From JBBSNV01 sp964458605 (GTDB lineage: Bacteria; Pseudomonadota; Alphaproteobacteria; Reyranellales; JAQSWP01), in contig CAYWLS010000002.1 in assembly GCA_964458605.1 (NCBI GenBank), forward strand, positions 124,001-188,000: a stretch of 64,000 nt of DNA, given 5' to 3'. Positions within the stretch are counted from its first letter, which is position 1. Each line of letters starts with the position of its first letter. The notes beneath the pieces are model-generated. The model saw only the letters and a program-made list of their open reading frames with translations. It was not told the origin of the DNA and ran no database searches. Shown piece by piece: positions 1 through 8,906 of this stretch. A program made the translations under genes and the position numbers.

Positions 1-20
1 CCCAGGATGGTGAGCTTCAT
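1..20 (-). CDS. MBL-fold metallohydrolase, first codons only (partial)
   Basis: Reading leftwards from an ATG at 20 the codons give MKLTIL and then run off the window edge. This is the usual N-terminus of the metallo-beta-lactamase-fold hydrolase (phosphoribosyl cyclic phosphodiesterase-like) that often follows tatD in alphaproteobacteria. It starts 16 nt after the tatD stop, in the same orientation, so it probably belongs to the same operon. Only six or seven residues are visible, so the call rests mainly on gene order. Confidence 0.5.
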
Positions 21-36
21 GGCACGCTTCCGCCGC

Positions 37-831
37 TCATGCGGCAACCGAAGCGGGCCGCTCCACCTTCTTGAAAAGCCGGAAGAAATTGGCGCTGGTG
101 GCCTTGGCCAGATCGGCCACGCCGATGCCCTTGAGCTCGGCCACCTTGGCTGCGGTATGGGCCACGAAAGCCGGCTCGTTGCGCTTGCCGCGTTTGGGGA
201 CGGGGGCGAGATAGGGCGAATCGGTCTCGACCAGCAGCTTGTCCAGCGGCAGCTCGCGCACGATGGCCCGCAAATCCTCGGCCGGCTTGAAGGTCACAAT
301 GCCCGATATGGATATGGAAAATCCTAATTCAATAGCACTTTCAGATACAACACGGGTTGAGCTGAAGCAGTGAATAAGACCAGGGAACGGGCCCTTGGCA
401 TATTCTTCGCTCAGGATATCGGCGGTGTCCTGGTCGGCGTCGCGGGTGTGGACGATCAGCGGCAAGCCGGTCGCGCGCGCGGCGGCGATATGGGCGCGGA
501 AGCTGTCGATCTGCTGCTGGCGGGGCGAATGCTCGTAGTAATAGTCGAGGCCGGTCTCGCCGATGCCGACCACCTTGGGATGGCGCGCCAGCTCGATCAG
601 CCGGTCGGGCGTGCCCTGCCCCTCCTTCTCGGCCTCGTGCGGATGCACGCCGACGCTGCACCAGACGTCGGGATAGCGCTCGGCCACCGCCAGCACGCCG
701 GGAAATCGCTCCAGGCTGGTGCCGATAGTCAGCATGGTGCCGATGCCCGCTTCCCGGGCGCGCGCCACCACCGCATCCAGTTCGGGCGCGAACTCCGGGA
801 AATCGAGATGGCAATGGCTGTCGACAAGCAT
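37..831 (-). CDS. tatD: TatD family metal-dependent DNase
   Basis: The 264-residue protein has the usual TatD length and a TIM-barrel metallohydrolase pattern. The N-terminal metal pair is in DSHCHLDF, followed by the GETGLDYYY glutamate, the PLIVHTRDA histidine, the GLIHCFSS histidine and the ETDSPYLAP aspartate. The family are 3'-5' exonucleases or deoxyribonucleases linked to DNA repair and quality control. It is the fourth gene of a minus-strand run tmk-holB-metG-tatD, a common alphaproteobacterial order. Oddly, the codons for the stretch around HCFSS (about 300-390) are much more A/T-rich than the rest of the gene, although the protein sequence remains normal for the family. Confidence 0.93.
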   Translation of the reverse strand: MLVDSHCHLDFPEFAPELDAVVARAREAGIGTMLTIGTSLERFPGVLAVAERYPDVWCSVGVHPHEAEKEGQGTPDRLIELARHPKVVGIGETGLDYYYEHSPRQQQIDSFRAHIAAARATGLPLIVHTRDADQDTADILSEEYAKGPFPGLIHCFSSTRVVSESAIELGFSISISGIVTFKPAEDLRAIVRELPLDKLLVETDSPYLAPVPKRGKRNEPAFVAHTAAKVAELKGIGVADLAKATSANFFRLFKKVERPASVAA

Positions 832-860
832 GGCTTAAACTCAACGCGTGGCTGTGCGAT

Positions 861-2414
861 CTATGCCGCCGGAGGTTCCGGCTCGACATAGCGCGGGAAG
901 ATGCCTTCCGGCTTGGGCAGCGCCGTTCCCGCCTTGAGCGGCGTTGCGATATCGGCAAAGCGCCGCGCCTCGGCCGGCACGGCCAGCTGATCGAGCATCT
1001 TGGCCGCCGCGCCCGGCACCACGGCCTGGGCATAGAGCGCGAGGATGCGGATCACGTCGGCCAGCACGTAAAGCACGGTGGCCATGCGCGCCGGGTTGGT
1101 CTTGCGCAGCGCCCAGGGCGCCTGGGCATCGACATAGCGGTTGGCCTCGCCCACCACGCGCCAGGCGCTTTCCAGCATGCGATGGATCTGCTGCGTGCCC
1201 ATGGCCTCGCGCATTTCGACCAGCGCGTTCCTGGCGCTGTTCAGCAGCACCTCGTCGTCGGCATCGAGCCCGGCCGGCGTCGGCACCTTGCCGTGGCAGT
1301 TCTTGGCGATCATCGACAGCACGCGCTGCGCCAGGTTGCCGAAATCGTTGGCCAGGTCGGAGTTGATGCGGTTGACCATCGATTCCTTGGAGAAGGAGCC
1401 GTCGTTGCCGAACGGCACTTCGCGCATCAGGAAGTAGCGCACCTGGTCGAGGCCGAACTCGTCCACCATGGCCTTGGGCGTGATGACGTTGCCCAGCGAC
1501 TTGGACATCTTCTGGCCTTCGATGTTCAGGAAACCGTGCCCGAACACGCGCTGCGGCACCGCAATGCCGGCCGACATCAGGAAGGCCGGCCAGTAGATGG
1601 TGTGGAAGCGCATGATGTCCTTGCCCACCACATGCAGGTCGGCCGGCCAGTAGCGCTTGAACTTGTCGCTGTCCACGTCGGGGTAGCCGACCGCGGTGAT
1701 GTAGTTGGTCAGCGCGTCCAGCCACACATACATGATGTGCTGCGGCGCGTCCGGCACCGGAATGCCCCATTTGAACGAGGTGCGCGAGATCGACAGGTCG
1801 GTCAGCCCCTGCTTGACGAAGTTGACGATCTCGTTCCTGCGGTAGTGCGGCAGGATGAAATCGGGATGCCTGTCGTAGAACGCCAGCAGGCGGTCGGCAT
1901 AGGCCGACAGCTTGAAGAAATAGGACGGCTCCTCGACCCACTCGACCGGCGCGCCGGAAGGCGCGAACAGCTTGCCGCCCTCGCCCTTGCTCAGCTCGTC
2001 CTCGCCGAAGAAGGCCTCGTCGCGCACCGAGTACCAGCCGGCATACTTGCCGAGATAGATGTCGCCTGCCGCCTCCAGCTTGCGCCAGATCGCCTGCACC
2101 GAGCCGATGTGACGCTCCTCGGTGGTGCGGATGAAATCGTCGTTGGAGATGTTCAGCATCGCGTCCATGTCGCGGAACAGGGCGGCGATGCGGTCGGTGA
2201 ACGCCTTGGGCTCCTCGCCGTTGGCGCGTGCCGTGTTCTCGACCTTCTGGCCGTGCTCGTCGGTGCCGGTCAGGAACATCACGTCGTAGCCGTCCAGCCG
2301 CATGAAGCGGGCGATCACGTCGCAGGCGATCGCCTCGTAGGCATGGCCCAGATGCGGCGGCCCGTTGACATAGGAAATGGCGGTGGTGATGTAGAAACGC
2401 TTCGACCTTGACAT
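861..2414 (-). CDS. metG: Methionine--tRNA ligase
   Basis: The 517-residue class Ia aminoacyl-tRNA synthetase charges tRNA-Met with methionine in the cytosol. It carries the HIGH-type signature as PPHLGHAYEA near residues 19-28 and a perfect KMSKS loop at 302-306. The length and sequence fit the shorter MetG form, without the C-terminal tRNA-binding domain of the E. coli enzyme. It starts 45 nt after the holB stop and ends 29 nt before tatD, so it sits in the middle of the tmk-holB-metG-tatD operon. Nothing looks damaged. Confidence 0.97.
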   Translation of the reverse strand: MSRSKRFYITTAISYVNGPPHLGHAYEAIACDVIARFMRLDGYDVMFLTGTDEHGQKVENTARANGEEPKAFTDRIAALFRDMDAMLNISNDDFIRTTEERHIGSVQAIWRKLEAAGDIYLGKYAGWYSVRDEAFFGEDELSKGEGGKLFAPSGAPVEWVEEPSYFFKLSAYADRLLAFYDRHPDFILPHYRRNEIVNFVKQGLTDLSISRTSFKWGIPVPDAPQHIMYVWLDALTNYITAVGYPDVDSDKFKRYWPADLHVVGKDIMRFHTIYWPAFLMSAGIAVPQRVFGHGFLNIEGQKMSKSLGNVITPKAMVDEFGLDQVRYFLMREVPFGNDGSFSKESMVNRINSDLANDFGNLAQRVLSMIAKNCHGKVPTPAGLDADDEVLLNSARNALVEMREAMGTQQIHRMLESAWRVVGEANRYVDAQAPWALRKTNPARMATVLYVLADVIRILALYAQAVVPGAAAKMLDQLAVPAEARRFADIATPLKAGTALPKPEGIFPRYVEPEPPAA

Positions 2415-2459
2415 GACGGCTCCGTGGATCGCCGGCGGCGCCGTCTTGAGCGAGCCGAG

Positions 2460-3542
2460 CTAGAGCCGTGCGGCGGCTTCCAGGGCGAGGAAACTGCCGA
2501 GCACCACCTGCTTGCGGTCGAGATTGACGGCGTCGGCCCGGGCGAAAAGCTGGGCGATCTTTTCCCACACATCCACCCAGCGATCAAGGCTGGCCGCGGC
2601 GTTGAGCTTGCTCCTGATCGCCGCGTCGCCGGGCAGGACGTCGACCGGCGCTTCGCCCCTGGCGCGGGCTCGCACCATGGTCTCCAGCCACCACGACAAG
2701 ACGAATCCCAGGGTACGGAAATCGGCATCGGCGCCGGGCCGCGCCATGCGGTCGGCCAGCACGTGCAGGCGGGCCAGGTCGAGCCTGGGCAGGCTGCCCA
2801 GCAAGGCGCTGACGGCCCGGAACAACTCGATGCTGCCGGCCGCCGCCAGTTCCAGCGCGCGGCCCGGGCTGCCGCCGCTGAGCCGCGCCAGCGCCACCTG
2901 CTCCTCGGCCGGCAGCTCGGGCGCCAGCTCGCCCAGGATCTGCAGCACCTGATCCTCGGCCAGCGGCTGCAGCGGCAGCTTGCGGCAGCGCGAGCGGATG
3001 GTCGGCAGCAGCCGGCCCGGCGCGTGGCTCACCACCAGCAGCACGGCGCGGTCGGGCGGCTCCTCGAGGATCTTCAGCAGCGCGTTGGCGGCGTTGCGGT
3101 TCATCTCGTCGGCGGCGTCGACGATGGCGATGCGCCAGCCGCCCTCCGACGGCGTCAGCCGCAGGAACTGGGACAGGTCGCGCACGCCGTCGACCACGAT
3201 CTCGCTGCGCAGCTTGCCGGTCTTGTCGTTGATCTCGCGCTCGACGGCGCGCAGATCGGCGTGGCTCTGGCTGGCGACGCGACGGAACACCGGCGAGTCG
3301 GCGGGCACGGCAAGATCGGACGGCGGGCCAAACAGCCCGCCGGCGCCGCCGCCGGCCAGCAGGAAGCGGGCGAAGCGATAGGCCAGGGTGGCCTTGCCGA
3401 TGCCGCGCGGGCCGGAGATCAGCCAGGCATGCGGCAGGCGTCCCGAATTGTAGGCGTCGAGCAGCGCCTGTTCGGCCGCTTCGTGACCCAGCAGGAGAGC
3501 GCGCTCGCGCGGATGGGGAATGGGGTTTTCGTCGTCGCTCAT
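2460..3542 (-). CDS. holB: DNA polymerase III subunit delta'
   Basis: The 360-residue clamp-loader subunit loads the beta sliding clamp together with the tau/gamma and delta subunits. The N-terminal AAA+ fold shows a Walker-A-like GPRGIGKATLAY near residue 45 and a sensor-like NAANALLKILEEPP stretch near residue 155. Delta' normally does not hydrolyse ATP. The C-terminus is the variable collar domain. Its start codon overlaps the tmk stop codon by four bases (ATGA at 3539-3542), which suggests translational coupling. The tmk-holB pairing is widely conserved and supports the call. Confidence 0.95.
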   Translation of the reverse strand: MSDDENPIPHPRERALLLGHEAAEQALLDAYNSGRLPHAWLISGPRGIGKATLAYRFARFLLAGGGAGGLFGPPSDLAVPADSPVFRRVASQSHADLRAVEREINDKTGKLRSEIVVDGVRDLSQFLRLTPSEGGWRIAIVDAADEMNRNAANALLKILEEPPDRAVLLVVSHAPGRLLPTIRSRCRKLPLQPLAEDQVLQILGELAPELPAEEQVALARLSGGSPGRALELAAAGSIELFRAVSALLGSLPRLDLARLHVLADRMARPGADADFRTLGFVLSWWLETMVRARARGEAPVDVLPGDAAIRSKLNAAASLDRWVDVWEKIAQLFARADAVNLDRKQVVLGSFLALEAAARL

Positions 3543-4183
3543 GGGGTCAGGCCCAGGGCGGCGCCGGCGGCTTCGCGGATGCGCGCCTGCACCTGCTCGA
3601 TATTGCCCGAGGCGTCGACGATGCGGCAGCGCCTGGGCTCGCGCAGCGCGATGTCGATGAAGCCCTGACGCAGGCGGACGTGGAAATCGACATCCATGTT
3701 CTCGTAGCGCGTCTCGGCCTGCTGGGCGCCGTGCCGCGCCAGCGCGCGCTTCAGCCCCATCTCGACCGGAATGTCCATGATGACCGTCAGGTCCGGCTTG
3801 AAATCGCCGACCGTCACCGCGTAGAGCCGCTCGATCGGCTCGCGCCCCAGCTCATGGCCGTATCCCTGATAGGCCATGGTCGAATCGGCGAAGCGATCGG
3901 AGATCACCCATTGGCCGCGCTGCAGCGCCGGCCATACCGTCCTGACCAGATGATCGCGCCGCGCCGCGAAGTGCAGCAGCGCCTCCGTCGCGGCATCCCA
4001 GCGATCGGTGGCGCCTTCCACCAGCAGCTTGCGAATCGCCTCGGCGCCGGGCGAGCCGCCCGGCTCGCGCGTGGTCAGCACGTCCAGCCCGCGCTGGCGC
4101 AGCCAGTCGGCCAAAGCGCGGATCTGGGTCGATTTGCCCGCCCCTTCGCCGCCTTCGATGGTGATGAATCTGCCCTTGCTCAC
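3539..4183 (-). CDS. tmk: Thymidylate kinase
   Basis: The 214-residue dTMP kinase makes dTDP for DNA synthesis. The P-loop GGEGAGKSTQ is at residues 11-20. A TREPGGSPGAE segment corresponds to the LID/DR(Y)E region, and SDRFADSTMAYQGYG is the DRx-type substrate-binding signature near residues 95-110. The length matches bacterial Tmk. It is the first gene of the replication/translation run and overlaps holB by 4 nt. About 60 nt separate it from the upstream D,D-carboxypeptidase gene, with a stem-loop in between. Confidence 0.96.
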   Translation of the reverse strand: MSKGRFITIEGGEGAGKSTQIRALADWLRQRGLDVLTTREPGGSPGAEAIRKLLVEGATDRWDAATEALLHFAARRDHLVRTVWPALQRGQWVISDRFADSTMAYQGYGHELGREPIERLYAVTVGDFKPDLTVIMDIPVEMGLKRALARHGAQQAETRYENMDVDFHVRLRQGFIDIALREPRRCRIVDASGNIEQVQARIREAAGAALGLTP

Positions 4184-4204
4184 GGGCGCATCAAAGCATG
4201 CCGG

Positions 4205-4228
4205 ACGGCGGCGGGGAAACGCCGCCGT
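4205..4228 (-). terminator. Stem-loop after the D,D-carboxypeptidase gene
   Basis: A perfect 9-bp stem (ACGGCGGCG at 4205-4213 with CGCCGCCGT at 4220-4228) closes a 6-nt loop in the 63-nt gap between the carboxypeptidase stop and the tmk start. It lacks a T-run, so it may only attenuate or stabilise RNA 3' ends. The position suits separation of the envelope genes from the tmk operon. Confidence 0.4.
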
Positions 4229-4246
4229 GACGCAGCCGCGCGCCGG

Positions 4247-5575
4247 TCAGGAATGCTGGCCCAGCACGTAATACTTCACGCCGCTCATGATGCGTCCCAG
4301 GAAGCCCACCTTCTCGACATCCTCGGCTGCCACCAGCGGGATTTCCGTGGCCTGCAGGTTGTCGCCCGAGACCACCAGCTTGCCGATCGGCTGGCCCTTT
4401 TTGATCGGCGCCTTGACCGGGCCTTCATAGACCACGCTGACCTTCATGTTCTGGCGCGCGCCGCGCGGCAGGGTCATCACCGCATCCTTGGCGACGGTCA
4501 ATTGCACCTTGGGGGCCACGCCCATCCACACATCGGCCTGGCTGACTACCTCGCCGGGCTTGAACAGCGTGTAGTCCTCGAACTCGCGATACGCCCATTC
4601 GATCAGCCGCTCCGGCTCCTGCTCGCGCGCTTTCTTGTTGAGCAGGCCGTTGACCACCAGGATGACGCGGCGGCCGCCGCGGATCGCCGACGCGGTCAGG
4701 CCGAAGCCCGCCTCCTCGGTGTGGCCGGTCTTCAGGCCATCGACGCCGTCGACCCTGCCCAGCAGCTCGTTGCGGTTGGACTGGGCGCGGTAGTCTTTGT
4801 ACTTGAAGGAGCGCTGTGCGTAGAACTCCTTGTAGTAGTCGGGAAAGTCCTGGACCGTGTGCTGGGCAAGGATCGCCAGGTCGTGGGCGGTCGTATACTG
4901 CCCGTCGGCCGGCCAGCCATCGGCATTCATGAAGACGGTGTTCTTCATGCCGAATTCCTTGGCCTTCTTGTTCATGCGCTGGGCGAAGGCGTCCTGGCTG
5001 CCCGAGATGCCCTCGGCCACCACGACGGCGGCGTCGTTGCCCGAATGCACGATGATGCCGGGGATCAGATCGCGCACCGCCACCAGGCTGTCGATGTCGA
5101 CGAACATCTTGGAGCCCTGCATCCGCCAGGCGGCCTGGCTGACCCGGTACTGGGTGTCGAGATTGACCCGACCGGCCTTCATCTCCTCCCACAGCAGATA
5201 GACCGTCATCATCTTGGCCATCGACGAGGGCTTCATCGGCGTGTCGGCGTCCTTGGCCAGCAGCACGGTGCCGGTGTTGACGTCGATCAGATAGGCCTGT
5301 TTGGCCACGGTCGGGATGCCGATCTGCGACGGCGTCATCGGCTCCGTCGGCGTGTCCTTGGCTTCCTTGGTGTCGGGCTTGCCCGGCTGATTGCCCTGGG
5401 GCTTGGCCGCGGCCTTGGGCGGCGTCTTGGCGGGCGGCTTGGCCGGCGCGTGCTTCTGCGGCGGCTGCTGCGCGAAGGACGGCGCGATCGTCAGGCTGCC
5501 GGCGATGCTGGCGGCGCCCAGCAGCGCGACAAGGATGGCGGTGCGGTGAAGGATGTGGCGGCTTGGTCCCGGCAC
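4247..5575 (-). CDS. Serine-type D-Ala-D-Ala carboxypeptidase (PBP5/6 family)
   Basis: The enzyme trims the terminal D-alanine from peptidoglycan stem peptides in the periplasm. Three active-site motifs are visible: SxxK as SSMAKM, SxN as HSGNDA, and KTG as LKTGHTEEAG. The C-terminal PBP5-like beta domain follows. After the signal peptide (ending near SFAQ) there is an unusual Lys/Pro/Ala-rich linker before the catalytic domain. I prefer the GTG at 5575 because AGGGAG lies six bases upstream and it leaves a normal signal peptide; an ATG at 5635 would add 20 residues. It lies just behind the RlpA gene, so the two are probably co-transcribed. Confidence 0.92.
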   Translation of the reverse strand: MPGPSRHILHRTAILVALLGAASIAGSLTIAPSFAQQPPQKHAPAKPPAKTPPKAAAKPQGNQPGKPDTKEAKDTPTEPMTPSQIGIPTVAKQAYLIDVNTGTVLLAKDADTPMKPSSMAKMMTVYLLWEEMKAGRVNLDTQYRVSQAAWRMQGSKMFVDIDSLVAVRDLIPGIIVHSGNDAAVVVAEGISGSQDAFAQRMNKKAKEFGMKNTVFMNADGWPADGQYTTAHDLAILAQHTVQDFPDYYKEFYAQRSFKYKDYRAQSNRNELLGRVDGVDGLKTGHTEEAGFGLTASAIRGGRRVILVVNGLLNKKAREQEPERLIEWAYREFEDYTLFKPGEVVSQADVWMGVAPKVQLTVAKDAVMTLPRGARQNMKVSVVYEGPVKAPIKKGQPIGKLVVSGDNLQATEIPLVAAEDVEKVGFLGRIMSGVKYYVLGQHS

Positions 5576-5643
5576 GTTCGTCTCCCTGTTCGTGGAATCC
5601 CGGTACGGACGCGATTGCATTCGGCGCTTGGACAACGATGGCG

Positions 5644-6957
5644 TCAGTCGTTGACCACGCGGGCGTCGCGATAACCCGCCTGCAGCATCTGCTGGCGCAG
5701 CGAATCGGCGGCCTGCGCGTTGGATACCGGCCCCAGGCGCACGCGATAGAGCTCCCGACCGTTGGCCTGCACCGGCGACACCGAGGCATTGCCATAGCGC
5801 GACAGTTGCACCCGCACCCGCTCGGCGCTCTCCAGTTGCGAGAAGGCGCCGGCCTGTACGTAGACGCCACCCTGCCCCGCAGGCGTTGTCGCGGCAAGGC
5901 GGGGATTGGCCGCAGGCTTCTGCACGGCGGCCGGCGCACCCGGCGCGGTGGGCGCATAAGCGTGGGCGCCGCCCGACAAGACGCTGGCCTGGTTGCCGAG
6001 AGTCGAAGGCGGCGATACCGGTTGCGGGCCAGTGCCGGCATCGATGCCGTTGGTATCGGCCAGTTCCTGCGGCGACCAGCTCGCCTGCCGGACCGGCGGC
6101 GGCAGCGCGACGGGGCTGGACGCGACTTGAAGGTTGCGCGACGGCGGTGCGGCGACCGGCACGGCGGCAACCTGGCCGTTGTCGGTTGACGGCGGCGGTG
6201 CGAGCGGCGTCGACGTGACTGGTGCGGGCGCAGCCGGAGAGGAAACGACCGGCGCCGAATCGGCGGGCGCCGACGCGGCATTGCCGTCGGACCTCACCAT
6301 CGGCACCCTGGGCGGCGGATCGCCCGGCGACCAGATCGGCTGCGAAGCGCTGGCGATCATCGGTCCGGGCGCGGCGTCGAGCACGTCGGGCGGATTGGTG
6401 GACGGGCTGGCCAGCGCCGCCATCTGCTGCGACACGCCGCCGCCCTGCAGGGCGACCTGTTTAACGATCTCGCTCTCGCGCCGCATGATCTCGACGCGCA
6501 CATGGGCGGTGCCGGTCATGTCGATGCCGAGCTGGCGCGCGCCGCCCTTGGACATGTCGATGATGCGGCCGGAGACGAACGGGCCGCGATCGTTGACGCG
6601 GGCGATCACGGTGCGGCCATTGTCGAGATTGGTGACGCGCACGATCGAGGGCATGGGCAGCGTCTTGTGGGCGGCGCTGACGCCCTCCTGATCGTAGACC
6701 TCGCCGCTTGCGGTGTAGCGGCCATGGAAGCCCGGGCCGTACCACGAGGCGATGCCGGTCTCGGCGTAGGTCATGTCCTCGGCCGGATAGTAGGTCACGC
6801 CATCGACCGTGTAGGGCTTGCCGACCTTGTAGCTGCCGCGCCCGTCATCGGGGCTGCGCGCCGTGCCGGGCGGCTTGGAACTGCAGGCGGCCAGCGCCAG
6901 GGCAAGCATTGCCGCGGCCAGTCCACCGGAAATCCGGACCCGTTTTCTTGTCGCCAC
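5644..6957 (-). CDS. rlpA: RlpA-family septal ring lytic transglycosylase, SPOR lipoprotein
   Basis: The 437-residue envelope lipoprotein has a lipobox LAAC with cysteine at residue 25. A double-psi beta-barrel RlpA domain follows (about 75-165, GIASWYGPGFHGR and VARVNDRGPF). A long Pro/Ala/Ser-rich linker leads to a C-terminal SPOR domain (about 360-437), which in this family binds denuded septal glycan. RlpA proteins cleave such glycans or organise the septal ring. The start is GTG (GTGGCGACA). The neighbours are a D,D-carboxypeptidase downstream and MltB upstream, which makes this a peptidoglycan-remodelling group. Confidence 0.93.
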   Translation of the reverse strand: MATRKRVRISGGLAAAMLALALAACSSKPPGTARSPDDGRGSYKVGKPYTVDGVTYYPAEDMTYAETGIASWYGPGFHGRYTASGEVYDQEGVSAAHKTLPMPSIVRVTNLDNGRTVIARVNDRGPFVSGRIIDMSKGGARQLGIDMTGTAHVRVEIMRRESEIVKQVALQGGGVSQQMAALASPSTNPPDVLDAAPGPMIASASQPIWSPGDPPPRVPMVRSDGNAASAPADSAPVVSSPAAPAPVTSTPLAPPPSTDNGQVAAVPVAAPPSRNLQVASSPVALPPPVRQASWSPQELADTNGIDAGTGPQPVSPPSTLGNQASVLSGGAHAYAPTAPGAPAAVQKPAANPRLAATTPAGQGGVYVQAGAFSQLESAERVRVQLSRYGNASVSPVQANGRELYRVRLGPVSNAQAADSLRQQMLQAGYRDARVVND

Positions 6958-6990
6958 TCTCTTAGCGCCGCATGTTGTGGTTACGGATCA

Positions 6991-7019
6991 ATAAAACCAC
7001 ATATCTAGTTGAATTTCAA
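6991..7019 (-). promoter_or_regulatory. Candidate sigma-70 promoter for rlpA
   Basis: On the minus strand TTGAAA (7019-7014) is followed after exactly 17 nt by TTTTAT (6996-6991), about 35-40 nt upstream of the rlpA GTG. The stretch is clearly A/T-rich against the surrounding DNA. The -35 box overlaps the stop codon of the upstream mltB gene. Confidence 0.45.
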
Positions 7020-7978
7020 TCATCAACGCGATCAGATAGCAGACCGACCGCCAGCGCAAAGAAACGCGAGTTATTCCAGCCGAGGATAGTGCGGAAGTTT
7101 CCATACACCAGGAAGTAGCGATCCGACCGGCCGCCCTGCACCAGTTCGGCGCTCAGTTCGGCGCCGGGCAGTTCCCCGCCATCGCTGCGCCGCAGGCCCA
7201 GCCTGCCCCACGCCGTGACGCTGCGCTTGCCGCCGAGGAACTTGCGCGCGTTGAAGTTGGCCGGCAGCCTCACCTCGCGGCCCCACAACTCGCCCGCCTT
7301 CCAGCCGACGCGCCGCATGTAGTTGGCGATCGAACCGAACACGTCGGGCAGCGAGCGCCAGATGTCGCGGCGGCCATCGCCGTCCTGGTCGACCGCCAGC
7401 TTCAGGTAGCTCGACGGCATGAACTGGCATTGCCCCATGGCGCCGGCCCAGGAGCCGACCATCTCCGGCGCTTCGATGTGGCCATCGTTGACGATGCGCA
7501 AGGCGTTGATCAGCTCGGTGCGGAAATAGCCGGCGCGCCGTCCGTCATAGGCGAGCGTGGCAAGCGCCGCCAGCACAGGATAGTCGCCCTGGCGCTGGCC
7601 GAAATTGCTCTCCACGCCCCACAGCGCCACGATCAGCCGTGCCGGCACGCCGTACTGGCTGCCCACTTGTTCGAGCATGGCGCGATGCTGGCGATAGAGT
7701 TTGCGCGCCTGCTCGATGCGCGTCGCCGACACCACGCGATCGATATAGTCGTCGAAGGTCATGGTGAATTCGGGCTGGCTGCGGTCGAGTTCCAGCACGC
7801 GCGGGATGGGCTGCACGCCCTCCATGGCGCGGTCGAACACCGGCGCGGCGATGCCGCGCTGCGCGGCCTCGCTGCGCAAGGCGCGCAGCCACTGGTCGAA
7901 ATGCTGCGGATTGGCCTGAGCGGCGCCGCCGCCCAGCAGCAGCCAGCCCAGCATCGCCAGCGCGATCGTTCTGGTCAT
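7016..7978 (-). CDS. mltB: MltB-family lytic murein transglycosylase
   Basis: The 320-residue exported protein has an N-terminal signal peptide (cut near AQANP). The catalytic domain shows ALWGVESNFGQRQG (catalytic glutamate), then GSWAGAMGQCQFMPSSYLK and an Asp-rich DQDGDGRRDIW loop. The last of these is typical of the MltB EF-hand-like calcium site. It cleaves the glycan backbone to anhydromuropeptides. The start used is the ATG at 7978, which gives a normal signal peptide; the frame is open far upstream, through the neighbouring gene, by chance. It starts 2 nt after the stop of the YdcF-like gene. Confidence 0.93.
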   Translation of the reverse strand: MTRTIALAMLGWLLLGGGAAQANPQHFDQWLRALRSEAAQRGIAAPVFDRAMEGVQPIPRVLELDRSQPEFTMTFDDYIDRVVSATRIEQARKLYRQHRAMLEQVGSQYGVPARLIVALWGVESNFGQRQGDYPVLAALATLAYDGRRAGYFRTELINALRIVNDGHIEAPEMVGSWAGAMGQCQFMPSSYLKLAVDQDGDGRRDIWRSLPDVFGSIANYMRRVGWKAGELWGREVRLPANFNARKFLGGKRSVTAWGRLGLRRSDGGELPGAELSAELVQGGRSDRYFLVYGNFRTILGWNNSRFFALAVGLLSDRVDD

Positions 7979-7980
7979 CG

Positions 7981-8766
7981 TCACGGTCCCGGATAGACGG
8001 AGTCGCTGAAGCCGCGCGCATAGTACGCCAGAAGCCCGATCCACTCGCGCATGCCCGACTGCAGCGTGGCGAGGCCACCCAGAAAATCGAAACCCCAGCC
8101 CGACCACAGCCGGCCGGAAGTCCAGTAGCCGACCGGCCACGCCGTCACCTGCCAGCCCGCGGCGCGGAAGGTGCCCATGGCGCGCGGCATGTGCGAAGCC
8201 GACGTCACGAGCAGCCAGGTCTCGCCGGGCATCGGCTTGGCCAGCGCCTTGGCGAACACGGCGTTGTCGCGGGTGTTGCGCGCCTGGTCCTCGAATATCA
8301 CGCGCGACGGGTCCACGCCCATGCGCTGCAGCGCCAGCCGCGCGACCGGCGCTTCCTTGAGATCGGGATGGAAGATGTCGCCGGAGCCGCCGGTGAACAC
8401 CAGTCGCGCCTGCGGATAGCGTCGCGCCAGATCCGCAAGGGCAAGCAGTCGCGGCGCGGCGACCGCGACCGCCGGCTGGTCGCGCTCCAGCGAAACCGTC
8501 GGGGCGATGCCGCCGCCCAGCACGACGATGCCGTCGACCTTGTCGGGAAATGCCGGATGGACGAAGCGGTTCTCCAACAGCACCAGCGGCAGGCGCGACA
8601 GCGGCGTGCAGGCGATCAGCACGCACAGCAGGCTCAGCATGCCCAGCGCGCGCTTGGCGCGTGGCGCGCGACGGCGCGGCAGCGCGATATACGTCGCGAG
8701 CATAACCAGCACGATGAGATTGGCTGGCGCGAACACCATCCACAACAGCTTGCCTGCTTCGAACAT
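7981..8766 (-). CDS. YdcF/ElyC/SanA-family (DUF218) membrane protein
   Basis: The 261-residue protein has two N-terminal membrane segments (LLWMVFAPANLIVLVMLATYIAL; a second near LGMLSLLCVLIA). These precede a DUF218 domain with GIVVLGGG, LVFTGGSGD, and LLVTSASHMPRAMGTFR. The family has been linked to envelope and peptidoglycan homeostasis (ElyC, SanA), but its chemistry is unsettled. I start at the ATG at 8766 because the extra upstream residues in this frame are unlike the family. It is closely linked to mltB (2 nt gap). Confidence 0.88.
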   Translation of the reverse strand: MFEAGKLLWMVFAPANLIVLVMLATYIALPRRRAPRAKRALGMLSLLCVLIACTPLSRLPLVLLENRFVHPAFPDKVDGIVVLGGGIAPTVSLERDQPAVAVAAPRLLALADLARRYPQARLVFTGGSGDIFHPDLKEAPVARLALQRMGVDPSRVIFEDQARNTRDNAVFAKALAKPMPGETWLLVTSASHMPRAMGTFRAAGWQVTAWPVGYWTSGRLWSGWGFDFLGGLATLQSGMREWIGLLAYYARGFSDSVYPGP

Positions 8767-8906
8767 GACCCCCGCGTGCTTCGCCGCCCGGCAAATCCTG
8801 CATCCGGCGCCGCCATGATGCGACGGCGATCGGCGGCGATGGAACGGTAACATGGTGGCGGCGTTGGGCAACGGCATCAAGCCTTGCACAACGCCCGAGG
8901 TCATCG

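Noticed and set aside
2424..3668. Long plus-strand open frames antisense to holB, dac, mfd and others
   Set aside because: High-GC DNA gives long stop-free antisense frames. These lack ribosome sites and are Arg/Ala/Gln-rich low-complexity translations, while the opposite strand has clear families.
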